Part shown: positions 24,225 through 35,455 of the stretch, in pieces
How positions within the stretch are numbered: the stretch's first letter is position 1
Layout of the letters: each line of letters begins with the position of its first letter
Assembly: GCA_018417955.1 (NCBI GenBank)
Contig: JACTVC010000001.1
Coordinates: 4,340,001 to 4,404,000 of the forward strand
From: Laccaria trichodermophora
Lineage: Eukaryota > Basidiomycota > Agaricomycetes > Agaricales > Hydnangiaceae
Length of the DNA stretch: 64,000 bases
Direction: 5' to 3'
Notes under the pieces: model-generated
The model's database searches: none
Seen by the model: only the letters and a program-made list of their open reading frames with translations
Told to the model about the DNA's origin: nothing
Position numbers and translations under genes: made by a program

Positions 24225-24660
24225 TAGAAATGGACAATTGTCCTATGGCTCATAGCGGTACACAAATGGGCCCAATGGGAATGCACATTATGGGACCATA
24301 TGTGGGGCCAATGCCAGAATGACGTTTAAGGTTGAATGTTGGGCCCAACGATCTGCCCAAACAAGACCCCACCAACCAATCATTTGGCCCAATTATGGTG
24401 GTATTTGGTGGCTGGAATTAGCCTAAGGGTGGTAGTTGGGCCCAATGTTGAAGGCACATGATGGCTGTATGCTTGGCCTAATGACCAGGGGAATAGGTTA
24501 TGGGCTAATGTTGTGGCCAATGTATTTTCTGTGCCTAATGGCATAAGTTGGGCCCAACCAGTCACGAGCTAGCTTAAGGTGCCTATGTTAGGGCCATCCT
24601 CTGTGACTGTCTATGGTTGATTGTTGGGCCTAATGGTGGGCCTGTAGGGCCTGCAAATTT
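24188..24660. repeat. TTGGGCCCAA palindromic array, family 2 copy a
   Basis: It starts CAGGGCATTCAGCAGGTGCG and ACCATAACAATAGAAA, homologous to 30382 onward over ~115 bp. The body contains repeated GTTGGGCCCAA, TGGGCCTAATG and related self-complementary units. Confidence 0.7.
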
Positions 24661-24835
24661 TCTGGATATTGCACTCAGGAGACAATTTGCAGAATTCCCA
24701 GATATTGCATTTCCTGGCAATTTGCTCGAATTTGTGGCAATTCTGCGGATGCTGGGGAGAAGAAATGCAGAATTTCTGCATATTTCTTTTCCAGATCTTG
24801 GGCTTGAATTTGCGGAATTCCCGACGTAATCAAAA
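24660..24835. repeat. GCAGAATTCTGC-type short palindromes
   Basis: Units such as TTTGCAGAATTCCCAG, GCAATTCTGCGG and TTGCGGAATTCCC repeat irregularly. The design is like the neighbouring arrays but with a GAATTC core. Confidence 0.5.
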
Positions 24836-24918
24836 TTTCAGACATGGGGAAATCCAAACCATATGGGGCTGGGGAACAGGGGAGAAAAAAGCTTCTATGA
24901 GAAAGAAGGACATATTGC

Positions 24919-24995
24919 CATGCAGGGTTTGAACCTGAGTACTGACCACATAGCCGCTGTTATAATCAGCTTATAACCATTCAGTCATGGTGATG
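24919..24995 (-). repeat. tRNA-like SINE head
   Basis: On the minus strand, A-box-like TGACTGAATGG (24988-24978) has one mismatch to TRGYNNARNGG and B box GGTTCAAACCC (24935-24925) is a full match. Spacing is 53 nt. Whether it is a tRNA gene or SINE is open; no clean acceptor stem is seen. Confidence 0.5.
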
Positions 24996-25049
24996 TTGCA
25001 AAGCACGGCATTTCCTGGGTAGAAAGGTGATGTTTGGAGAGAACAAATG

Positions 25050-25720
25050 ACGCCCATGAAACAGGACATTCTCCAGCCTGCATTCCAAAAGATTTGAAAT
25101 GAGATGTGCAGAATATCCAGAATAATAACAACCCAGGTGTCCGGACAAATGTTGTATGGAAGTGCCGAAGTGCCGAAGCATCAATTTAAATATTAACAGC
25201 ATGTGTGGAATATCTGAAAGAAAGACAACCCACGTGTCCAGACAAATGTTGCGTGAAAGTGCGGAAGTTCCGAAGCATCAATTTAAATATTAATGGCATG
25301 TGCGAAATATCCGAAAATATAACAACCCAGGTGTCTGGACACATGTTTCGTGAAAGTGCGGAAGTCCCCAATCATCAATTTAAATATCCACAGCATGTGC
25401 GGAATATCCGGAAAAATAACAAACCAGGACAAATGTTGCATGAAAGTGCGGAAGCTCTGAAGCATCAATTCAAATACCCACGGCATGTGCGAAATATCCG
25501 AGAAAATAACAACCCATAAAGGTGCGGGAGTCCCGAAGCATCAATTTAAATAATCACAGTATGTGTGGAATGTCTGAAACAATAACAAACTAGGTGTCTG
25601 GACAAATGTTGCGTGAAAATGCGGAATTCCCGAAGTGTCAATTTAAATATCCATGGCATGTGGGGAATATTTCACAAATGTTGCATGAAAATGCAGAATT
25701 CCTGAACTATTAATCCAAAT
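25050..25720 (-). repeat. 97-bp tandem repeat array, left (inverted) arm
   Basis: About six or seven units contain CCAGGTGTCCGGACAAATG, GTGCGGAAGT and GAAGCATCAATTTAAATA. They are in the opposite orientation to the array at 26480-28190. Confidence 0.85.
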
Positions 25721-26480
25721 GTTCATTTCGATGAATTTCACAAATTCGGCTATAACTCTGTCAGTTCAGGTCCAAACATTATGTTTTTAGGCTCGTTTGA
25801 AAGCTTATGGGTAGGGCTATCGCACCCTTTACCCTTTACTGTATCTGTACACTGTGTGGGTTACTCGAACCTGTGCCATTGCCTATGTACAGCTATGGTA
25901 CAATCATCATGGCATACTGTACTTTTTAAGTTTCCCTGAATATTCCATAAATCACTGCATGGCATTTCTACATGCAAGCTGATAATCTGGAGGTTTTGTG
26001 TGATGACAAGGAGGTCTGTGTATGGCTCACATCTCTGAGAGATTTATTACACCTGCAGGATATGTATTCGTAGATTCATTCATTTTTGCAACTCCTGCAC
26101 ATATCACCATGGACAGTTCAGAAATTTCGTATTCACTTAGGGCATTCACATGGACACTCTCTTACATTTGTATATACCCAGAGAATATTGTACATCAGAT
26201 ATTTAGCTTCTCATTCATTGTGCATGTTCAGTGGATATCAAAATTAATGCTCCAGAGATGTCACAAACTGGTTGAGCCTTGCTCCCATCTTTTTACTAAC
26301 CTAGTAATGCCTTAGAGTCTGCTTCAGTTCATTAAACTCCTCCTCTCTTCTACCTTTCCAAAGATCCCTCATATGCCTCATTCTGCTTAGAAGACATCCC
26401 GCTATGCACATATCTTGTAATACCAACCCACCAACTCCTATGCCATACCCAACTCCAGTGCTGTACTTTGGCATTTGCTT
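25721..26480. other. Unique loop between inverted 97-bp arrays
   Basis: No gene is seen. Near 25745-25830 it contains AACTCTGTCAGTTCAGG and TAGGCTCGTTTGAAAGC, resembling part of the loop of the 30.4-35.0 kb structure (AACTCTCTCAATTCC, TTGGGCTCGTTTTGACAGG). Confidence 0.5.
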
Positions 26481-28190
26481 CGGACATTCCGCATTTTCCT
26501 GGGACATTGATGCAACCACCAGGGCTGTTTTTCAAGATATTATGCACATCCCATGGATATTTAAATTGATGCTTCAGGAATTCTGCATTTTCACACAACA
26601 TTTTTTGGGTACTCCGCACATCCTGTGGATATCTAAATCAATGCTTCAGAACTTCCACACTTTGACGCAACATTTGTCTGGACACCTGGGTTATTTTTTC
26701 GGATATTCCGCACACGTTGTGGATATTTAAATTGATACTTCAGAACTTCCGCACTTTAACACAACATTTGTCCAGACACTTGAGTTTTTATTTCTTCGGA
26801 TATTCCACACATGCTGTTAATATTTAAATTAATGCTTCATGACCTCCACACTTTCATGCAACATTTGTCTGGACACCTGGGTTGTTATTTTTGCAGATAT
26901 TCTGCACATGCTGTGGATACTTACATTGATGCTTCAGGACTTCCACACTTTCACAGTTTGTTATTTTTTCGGATATTTCGGACATGCCATGGATATTTAA
27001 ATTCACGCTTTGGGACTCCCACACTTTCATGCAACATTTGTCCGGACACCTGGGTTCTCTTTCTTTCAGATATTCCGAACATGTTGTTAATATTTAAAGT
27101 GACGCTTCAGTACTTCTGCACTTTTATGGGTTGTTATTTTCGTAAATTGATGCTTTGGGACTTCTGCATTTTCATGCAACATGTGTCTGGACACCTGGGT
27201 TGTTATTTATTTGGATATTCCGCACATGCTGTGGAAATTTAAATTGACACTTGGGGACTTCTGCACTTTCACACAACATTTGTTCGGATATTCCGCAGAT
27301 TCCGTGGATATTCTGCGCATGCCGTGGATATTCTGCACATGCTATTAATATTTAAATTGATCTTTGGGACTTCCGCATTTTCACACAACATGTGTCCGGA
27401 CACCTGGGTTGTTATTTATTCGGATATTCCGCACATGCTATTAATATTTAAATTGATGCTTGGGGACTTCCGCATTTTCACGCAACATGTGTCCAGACAC
27501 CTGGGTTGTTATTTTTTCGGATATTTCGCACATGCCATTAATATTTAAATTGATGCTTCGGGACTTCCGCATTGTCATGCAACATGTGTCCGGACAACTG
27601 GGTTGTTATTTATTTGGATATTCCGCACATGCTGTGGATATTTAAATTGATGCTTGGGGACTTCCGCACTTTCACGCAACATGTGTCCAGACACCTGGGT
27701 TGTTATATTTTCTGATATTTCGCACATGCCATTAATATTTAAATTGATACTTCGGGACTTCCGCATTTTCATGCAACATGTGTCCGGACACCAAAGTTGT
27801 TATTCTTTTGGATATTCCGCAAATGCCATTAATATTTAAATTGATGCTTTGGGACTTCCACATTTTCATGCAACATCTGTCTGGACACCTGGGTTCTCAT
27901 TTTTTCGGATATTCCGCATATGCCTTTAATATTTAAATTGATGCTTCAGGAATTCTGCATTTTCATGCAACATTTGTTCTGACACCTGGATTGTTATTTT
28001 CTGCACATGCCTTGGATATTTAAATTGATGCTTTGGGAGTTCCGCACTTTCATGCAACATTTGTGCAGACACCAGCATTGTATTGTTCAGTTATTCTGCA
28101 CATCTTGTGGATATTTAAATTTGATGCTTCGGGAATTCTGCATTTGTCCAGACCCCAGGGTTGTTTTTTTCCGATCTTCTGCACATCCTT
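26480..28190 (+). repeat. 97-bp tandem repeat array, right arm (~17 units)
   Basis: Successive ATTTAAATTGATGCTT blocks fall at 27347, 27444, 27541, 27638, 27735, 27832 and 27929, an exact 97-bp period; flanking units are more diverged. Each unit contains ATTTAAAT and TGTCCGGACA palindromes plus TCGGATATTCCGCACATG. Short frames such as MGTSALSRNMCPDTWVV recur only because the unit recurs. Confidence 0.9.
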
Positions 28191-28224
28191 TGCAAAACCG
28201 GAATCCAGTTGTTTGGCACAAGCC

Positions 28225-29010
28225 CATTGCCAAACAATTGTTTGTTTGGCAATGGCTTTCACGCTCGTCCAAACACAACCCTCTGTCCTCCCACCACCAA
28301 CCTCTCCTCTCACCACCACCAACGTCCCCGCTCCTTGTAAACGCGCGCCCGCTACCCACCCACGCCATGTCACCACAGTCACCTGTGGCCACCACTGCCC
28401 ACAAATGCCATTGACCGCCAACAACAACCACAACAACAATGCAGCAATGCCATGTCAGCAAGCAAACGAACCCCGGCAAGGTTGAGGCAACGAAAATGGA
28501 CCACAAGGGACGACCACAACAACCATGACCACACCCACGGACCATGACACGCCCCACAACGTCAACAGACGCCCACGTCAAATGCCAACAGACGCCCATG
28601 TCAACGAACCACCACCACGTCAATGGACGACGACCACGCCAGTGGACAACCACGTCACCACGTCAACGGACGACGACCACACCAGCGGACGACCATGTCA
28701 ATGCACCACCACCACGTCAACGGACGACGACCATGCCAGCGGACGACCACATCAATGCACGCCAGCAGACGACCACGTCAACGCACCACCACCACGTCAA
28801 TGGACGACAACCACGCCAGCGGACGACCACATCAACGCACCACCACCACGTCAATGGACGATGACCACGCCAGCGGATGACCACGTCAACGCACCACCAC
28901 CACGTCAATGGACGACGACCACGCCAGTGGACGACCACGTCAATGCACCACCACGTCAACACACGACGACCACGCCAGCAGACGACCATGGCGTCCACGG
29001 CCCACCAGCA
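28225..29010. repeat. CA-rich tract with CGTCAATGGACGACGACCAC minisatellite
   Basis: It begins GTTTGGCAATGGCTTTCACG then CCAAACACAACC, like the head at 14463. From about 28560, units of CACGCCAGCGGACGACCACG and CACCACCACCACGTCAATGG run to 28990. Very long frames on both strands are repeat artefacts. Confidence 0.8.
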
Positions 29011-29164
29011 GCACCCTTGAACACGCACCCAACAGCACCGACCACCACCACCCACGAGCGCCCACCGCCTACACCAATGGATGGACCAGCATGCTGCCAC
29101 CATCCACAAACCAACCACAACGCGGAAACGGGCACCGCCAAGACTACGAGGCGACGACGAGCAT

Positions 29165-29440
29165 ACCACACCACTCCCTCCCTCACTCCTCCCCCCTCCC
29201 TTCATTCCCTTCCCCCTCCCTCACTGCCCCTCCCTTCACTCCTACCCCCTCCCCTTTCCCTCACTGCCCCTCCCTCCAGTCCTTCCCCTCTCCCTCACTG
29301 CCCCTCCCTCCAGTCTTTCCCCTTCCCTCCAGTTCTCCCCTCCCTTCATTCCCTCCACTCTCCAGCACCCCTATTACTCCACTGCTCCCCCCCTCACTCC
29401 CTCCACTTTTCCCCTCTCCCTCCCCCCTCCCTCTATCTAG
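29165..29440. repeat. CCCTCCCTCACTGCCCCT low-complexity tract
   Basis: C/T-rich repeats similar in style to 20828-21115. No coding signal. Confidence 0.8.
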
Positions 29441-29689
29441 ATTCAATGTAGATAAATTCAATCATGTATTTTTAATAAATGAATTTAAATGAATGTTCCC
29501 TCTTTAAATGTCCTAAGGAATTCCTAAGATTAAGTTGTCAGCAGAAGGCCTGAGTAAGATTCAGTCACATAACATCTCCTTACTTTGTCCAAGGTCTGAT
29601 CAGAACCAATACTGAAAACTGATCAGCTTGGAAAGTACTGAGAGAAGTATGCAGAAGTGTAAATGTATGTTGTATCTGTGATTTTACTT

Positions 29690-29825
29690 CTATTCCAGTC
29701 CCATTCCTGTGGATTCCGGTCCCATTCCTGCGGATTCCTGTGGATTCCGGTCCCATTCCTGTGGATTCCTGTGGATTCCGGTGGATTCCTGCAGGAATGG
29801 GAGGGGCACTGTAAAGTACTGGCAC
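29690..29825. repeat. Palindromic array, family 1 copy g
   Basis: Units GTGGATTCCGGTCCCATTCC repeat five or six times and end with the arm GAGGGGCACTGTAAAGTACT. The left flank carries GAGAAGTATGCAGAAGTG as at 20.5 kb. Confidence 0.75.
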
Positions 29826-30041
29826 ATTGCCATGGACATGGTTACCAATATCTGGTTCATTGGTGCAGATTCAGACAAGAACATGACAAGTGGTTACTGG
29901 AATTTGAATTAGAAGATTGTGAAGCTCTCAATACCTGGCTTGCCTCACAAAATGGATCTCCTTGATTTTTTTTTGGTAGATTTATTTTTGTCCTTGCCAG
30001 CCAGTAGCTTTTTCCCATTGGGTTTTGATGCACCTAGTGGA

Positions 30042-30215
30042 GGTCTTTATTGTCCCCCACAGATTCCTGCAGGATTCCTGAGGATTCCTGAGGATTCTTG
30101 CACAGTCCCAGGACTGAGTATTGGCTGATGTACCAGCCAATTTTTTCAATCCTGTGGGGGTCCATTCCTGAGGACTGAAGACAGTCCTGAGGATTTTCAG
30201 ACAGGACTAGTCCCA
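30042..30215. repeat. Palindromic array, family 1 copy h (TCCTGAGGA units)
   Basis: The arm GGTCTTTATTGTCCCCCAC is followed by GATTCCTGAGGATTCC and CAGTCCTGAGGATTT units, whose centre TCCTGAGGA is nearly self-complementary. Confidence 0.65.
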
Positions 30216-30409
30216 GGATTGAGGCATGTGATGAGTCACATGACCCACAAACATGTGCTTGGAATGCATCACATGATGTGATTCATCCCATGCACATGTT
30301 TGTTGATGATGGTTCTCATATGTGACACGTCACATCTCCTCTCCCTTTCCTCACCACCCACCACCACCTCCCACGATGACACAGGGCATTCAGTAGATAC
30401 ACTATGGAA

Positions 30410-30471
30410 CCATAACAATAGAAATTGACAATTGTCCCAATAAGTCATAGGGCTACCCCAATGGGCCCAAT
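30410..30471 (+). repeat. Terminal inverted repeat, left (62 bp)
   Basis: Starts CCATAACAATAGAAATTGAC and ends with CAATGGGCCCAAT. Exact reverse complement of 34883-34944. Outward, similarity fades over about 20 bp. Confidence 0.9.
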
Positions 30472-30850
30472 TACAAAAGACATTATGATACTATACATTG
30501 GCCCAACAACATGACAATATGTATATTTGATTGTTGGGCCCAACGACAGTGCCACAGTCCAAGCTAAGGGTTTATAGATTGGCCACATGGCTTAAATGGG
30601 GGTAATTTTGGCCATTGATATATGACGGTATTAAGGTACCATTGATAGTTGGGCCCAATGAAGGGAAATCGTTAAGGGAGATGGTTGGGGCCATTGGCCC
30701 AATTATTAAGCTACGGTTGATGGTTGGGCCTAATGTAAGGTATTTGTTAAGGGAACAGGTTGGGCCCAATGGTAAAATTTCAATGCTATGGCTTGTAAGT
30801 TGGGCCCATGCCATGATATAAGCTATAGTTCATAGGTTAGCCCAATGATT
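30465..30850. repeat. TTGGGCCCAA palindromic array, family 2 copy b
   Basis: Repeated GTTGGGCCCAACG, TTGGGCCCAATG and related units with variable spacers. A matching but shorter block lies at 34720-34895. Confidence 0.7.
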
Positions 30851-30869
30851 ATTTGAATTTTGCGGGTGG

Positions 30870-31735
30870 GCTTTGGTCTGGTAAACCCGTGGGTCTGCTC
30901 CTGTTCCGTTGGACCCACGGCCGCACAATTGTGCAATTACACCTGCGGGTTGGCTATTGTGCAGTTACCCCCATGGGGTAGCTCTTGTTCCGTTACCCCC
31001 GGGGGTCGCCACATGGGCCAGATCATGTTCTGTTACCCCCGCGGATTGACAATTGATCCATTACACCCTCAGGCTGGCTGTTGTTCATTACCCCCATGGG
31101 GCAGCTCTTGTTCCGTTAGCCCCATGGGTCGCCACATGGGCCAGATTGTGTTCCATTACCCCACGGGTTGACAATAGGTCCATTACACCTGCAGGATCTT
31201 ATTCCATTACACCCATGATGTCCAGCTCTTGTTCTCTTAGACCCGCGGAACCTTCTTCTGTTTGGCCCACAGGTTTCCAATTACAGCAACGGACCTTTTG
31301 TGGCTCCCCCGCGGGTCTCCGATTACACCCATGGATTACCTGCTGCTCCGTTACACCTGTGGCCACCCACGGACCACCTGCTGCTCCTTGACCAATTGGC
31401 CCTCTTCCATCAGCCCCCCACCCGTGGGCCACGTTTGCAGCTGGCCTGCAAAATGGACCAACAATTGTGCCTTTACATTCAGAGACCATTATTCCATTAC
31501 ACCCGTGGACAAGCACTTGTTCCATTACACCTGTGGGCTGCGCTCTCATCCGCAGACCTGCTCTTTTTCTGTTACCCCCACGGACCAGCAATTCTTTTAT
31601 CTGCAGACTGACGGATTACCTACCACTCCGTTTCTGCGGACACCCATTGTTGCTGTTGGACCCATGGGCCACACCATTTGTTAAGCCCATTGGTCTGTTA
31701 CATCCGCGGGCCACCAGCTAGAGCTCCACGGACGT
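30870..31735. repeat. CATTACACCCGTGGGCC-type array
   Basis: About 25-30 units of ~28-33 bp built on TTCCGTTACCCCCGCGGGTC, with near-palindromic CCCGCGGG or CCCATGGG centres. The part from 31248 is repeated in inverted orientation at 33410-33930. Confidence 0.8.
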
Positions 31736-32545
31736 GAACATCTGGATTTGTATTTAACATGCTGAATGTCATTGCCCCAAAAATGCAGCTGAAAGAATGT
31801 CCGGATTTGTGATTAACTTGGTGAACGTCACTGATCCGAAAATGCGGCCAAAAAAACATCCGGATTTGTATTTAACATGCTGAATGTCATTGCCCCGAAA
31901 ATACAGCCGAAAAAATGTCTGGATTTGTGATTAACTTGGTGAACATCACTGATCCGAAAATGCGGCCGAACAAACATCCGGATTTGTATTTAACATGCTG
32001 AATATCATTACCCCGAAAATGTGGCTGAAAAAATGTCCAGAGTTGTAGTTGACTTGGTCAATGTCACTGCTCCGAAAATGCAGCCGAAAAAACATCCGGA
32101 TTTGTATTTAACATGCTGAATGTCATTGCCCCGAAAATACGGCCGAAAAAATGTCCGGATTTGTGATTAACTTGGTGAACATCACTGATCTGAAAATGCG
32201 GCCGAAAAAACATCCGGATTTGTATTAGTGCAACAATGTCCGAAGTTTCGGATGTAATTTTGACATGGACCAGACAACCCCCCACGGAATACGTTGACAT
32301 CTGAAATTCTAGACTACACAATTTTGCAATGACCAGTTGAACTCAGGCAGAACTCTCTCAATTCCTAACCCATTTGGATGTTCTTGGGCTCGTTTTGACA
32401 GGTTAACCCGTGGGGTTGTGGGTACAGGTACTCTACAGGTCATGTATGGGCCACTTGTCCGATATTTATAGGTTTTTTAGTGTCCTTGATCATGAATGAG
32501 TATACGGGTTCATGGGTCTACAGTTGAAGGAGTGAGAAGGGTGGA
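31248..32545 (+). repeat. Left arm of ~1-kb palindrome
   Basis: Nearly identical in reverse complement to 32965-33930. The left arm has three extra 118-bp units (about 31857-32210), while the right arm has one extra ~28-bp unit. The spacer (32546-32964) is itself weakly palindromic, with repeated ATGAATAAGTACATAG and TTGAAGGAGTGA. No gene lies in arms or spacer. Confidence 0.85.
31740..32226. repeat. 118-bp tandem repeat (two ~59-bp halves)
   Basis: The block CATCCGGATTTGTATT starts at 31857, 31975, 32093 and 32211, an exact 118-bp period. Each unit has two related halves ending GCGGCCGAAAAAAC and CGAAAAAATGTC. Confidence 0.9.
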
Positions 32546-32964
32546 CATTTGCCATTTCTGTATCATTGGTTTATTATGAATAAGTACATAGATTCAGGGT
32601 GCTATAGTTGAAGGAGTGATAATGGTGGGCATTTTGCTATTGCTTTCACTGTCTGTGTCACCTCTTCAACCATACATCCCCATGAACACATGTACTTATT
32701 CATTGATGTCTGGTCTCCCAAACTTGAAAGTTTGTAGTCCACTTTTCTGACATATAATTTGTAGTGTCCTTCACTATGAATAAGTACATAGGTTCATGGG
32801 ACTATCATTGAAGGAGTGAAATGGATGGACAATTTGACATTCCAGTATTTCACTTAGTTTTAAGATTGAACTATGTCATTCTCACTCCTTGAACCATATC
32901 TCCATGAACATATATATACTTATACATAGTAACTCAATGATCCAGCAATTGCAAAATGTCCACC

Positions 32965-33930
32965 CTTTTCACTCCTTCAACCATAGACCCATGAACCCAT
33001 ATACTCATTCATGATCAAGGACACTAAAAAACCTATAAATATCGGACAAGTGGCCCATACATGACCTGTAGAGTACCTGTACCCACAACCCCACGGGTTA
33101 ACCTGTCAAAACGAGCCCAAGAACATCCAAATGGGTTAGGAATTGAGAGAGTTCTGCCTGAGTTCAACTGGTCATTGCAAAATTGTGTAGTCTAGAATTT
33201 CAGATGTCAACGTATTCCGTGGGGGGTTGTCTGGTCCATGTCAAAATTACATCCGAAACTTCGGACATTGTTGCACTAATACAAATCCGGATGTTTTTTT
33301 GGCCGCATTTTCGGATCAGTGACGTTCACCAAGTTAATCACAAATCCGGACATTCTTTCAGCTGCATTTTTGGGGCAATGACATTCAGCATGTTAAATAC
33401 AAATCCAGATGTTCACGTCCGTGGAGCTCTAGCTGGTGGCCCGCGGATGTAACAGACCAATGGGCTTAACAAATGGTGTGGCCCATGGGTCCAACAGCAA
33501 CAATGGGTGTCCGCAGAAACGGAGTGGTAGGTAATCCGTCAGTCTGCAGATAAAAGAATTGCTGGTCCATGGGGGTAACAGAAAAAGAGCAGGTCTGCGG
33601 ATGAGAGCGCAGCCCACAGGTGTAATGGAACAAGTGCTTGTCCGTGGATGAAACAGCACAATTGCTGGTCCACGGGTGTAATGGAATAATGGTCTCTGAA
33701 TGTAAAGGCACAATTGTTGGTCCATTTTGCAGGCCAGCTGCAAACGTGGCCCACGGGTGGGGGGCTGATGGAAGAGGGCCAATTGGTCAAGGAGCAGCAG
33801 GTGGTCCGTGGGTGGCCACAGGTGTAACGGAGCAGCAGGTAATCCATGGGTGTAATCGGAGACCCGCGGGGGAGCCACAAAAGGTCCGTTGCTGTAATTG
33901 GAAACCCGTGGGCCAAACAGAAGAAGGTTC
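32965..33930 (-). repeat. Right arm of ~1-kb palindrome
   Basis: Partner of 31248-32545. The identical peptide MCSLEFQMSTYSVGGC read from both arms reflects DNA-level identity and is not evidence of a gene. Confidence 0.85.
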
Positions 33931-33944
33931 GAACTAACTTAAAA

Positions 33945-34715
33945 AATTTCGGACTTCAGAGCAATCCATGGGGGGGCTGTCTGGTCCATGTCAAAATTAC
34001 ATCCGAAACATCGGACATTGGTGCACTAATACAAATCCGGATGTCTTTCTGGTCACATTTTCGGAGCAGTGACGTTTACCAAGTTAATCACAAATCTGGA
34101 CATTTTTTCGGCCGCATTTTCGGGTGCTTGAAGTTCTAAATTTCGGGCATTGAAGCATTCCACGGGGGTTGTCTGGCGCCTGTCAAAATTACATCTGAAA
34201 TTTCGGACAGTGTTGTACTAATACAAATCCGGATGTTTTTTCGGCCGTGTTTTTGGAGCAGTGACATTTACCCAGTCAACTACAACTCCGGACATTTTTT
34301 TGGCCGCATTTTCGGGGCAATGACATTCAGCATCTTAAATACAAATCCGGCTGTTTTTTCGGCCGCATTCTTGGAGCAGTGACATTTACCCAGTCAACTA
34401 CAACTCTGGACATTTTTTCGGCCGCATTTTTGGGGCAATGACATTCAGCATCTTAAATACAAATCCAGATGTTTTTTTCGGCCGCATTTTCGGAGCAGTG
34501 ACATTAACTAAGTTAATCACAAATCCGGACATTTTTTCGGCCGCATTTTTGGAGCACTGGTATTCTGCATACTAGTGACAAATCCGGACCTTTCTTCAGC
34601 TGCATATTTGGGGAAGTGACATCCAACATGGCAACCACAAATCCGGACATTTTTTCAGTCACATTTTCGGAGCACTTGCAGTCAGCATGTCAATGCTTCC
34701 GGTGATCTCTTGAAC
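33945..34715. repeat. ~59-bp repeat array (right side)
   Basis: Units with ACAAATCCGGATGTTTTTTC, GGCCGCATTTTCGGAGCAG and TGACATTTACCCAGT run in the orientation opposite to 31740-32226. More diverged than the left array. Confidence 0.8.
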
Positions 34716-34882
34716 GCATGTGGCCCAACATTTGGCCATTCTGTAGATTATACTTTGGGTACCTATGGTACCATTGATTATGGCAATAACCACATCTGCA
34801 GAATATGCATTGGGCCACACATTAATACCATATGCTGTAAACATCCATTGGTCCCAGGTATGGATCCATAGCGTCCATGTGT

Positions 34883-34944
34883 ATTGGGCCCATTGGGGTA
34901 GCCCTATGACTTATTGGGACAATTGTCAATTTCTATTGTTATGG
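34883..34944 (-). repeat. Terminal inverted repeat, right (62 bp)
   Basis: Exact reverse complement of 30410-30471. Confidence 0.9.
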
Positions 34945-34974
34945 TACTATAGTGACATCTATGTATACTTGTGG

Positions 34975-35455
34975 ATGACAACAACAACAGCCACACCAGA
35001 CAATAACAACAACAACCACGTCAACGCCCACAACCACATCAACATCAACAACAACAACAACAACAACAGTGGTGGCGCCCAACAAACAGTGCCACCACCA
35101 AACAGCTGACATGGCACACCCCATCTGGGTGTGCCGCATCGACAGTGATTTTCTCAACGAACACCCATGACCCCACAACAAGGGACGACAACCCCACCAC
35201 CACCACACACCACCACCACAGCCCACCCACCGACACTGACTGCGACGGTGAAGAACGGAAACAATGGTGGTGCCCAACAAATGGCGCCACCACCAAACCA
35301 CTGATGTGGCATGCCCATCTGGGCATGCCACATCAACAGCGCCATTTTCAACAATGAACAGGACCCCACGACGAGCGACCACAACCACACCACCACCACC
35401 CCTTCTGCCACCACTCACAAATGACAAGCACCCACAGACGACGCCACACTTGACC
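34975..35455. repeat. CA-rich low-complexity tract
   Basis: ACAACAACAACAAC and CCACCACCACAC runs, with two imperfect copies of GTGGCGCCCAACAAACAGTG / GGTGGTGCCCAACAAATGGC about 190 bp apart. The tract appears to replace the end of the gene at 35.5-37.0 kb. Confidence 0.7.

Larger units (their letters stand above)
30382..34960. mobile_element. Large non-coding inverted-repeat structure (unclassified element)
   Basis: A ~4.6 kb unit with perfect 62-bp terminal inverted repeats (30410-30471 and 34883-34944). Inside, from each end inward, come a GGGCCC palindromic array, CCCGCGGG and 118-bp repeat arrays, and a large central palindrome. No reading frame with a known domain is present. The end sequence also occurs at 24188. 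It behaves like a non-autonomous element or an expanded fold-back repeat; I cannot place it in a known class. Confidence 0.6.

Noticed and set aside
26480..28190. Regularly spaced repeats as a possible CRISPR array
   Set aside because: The 97-bp units are contiguous with no unique spacers, and the genome is eukaryotic.
28087..29492. Frames up to 308 codons in the CA-rich and CT-rich tracts
   Set aside because: Low-complexity repeats, with similar frames on both strands.
32064..33452. Identical peptide MCSLEFQMSTYSVGGC at two places, a possible conserved small protein
   Set aside because: Both frames lie in the arms of a DNA palindrome, so identity is at DNA level.
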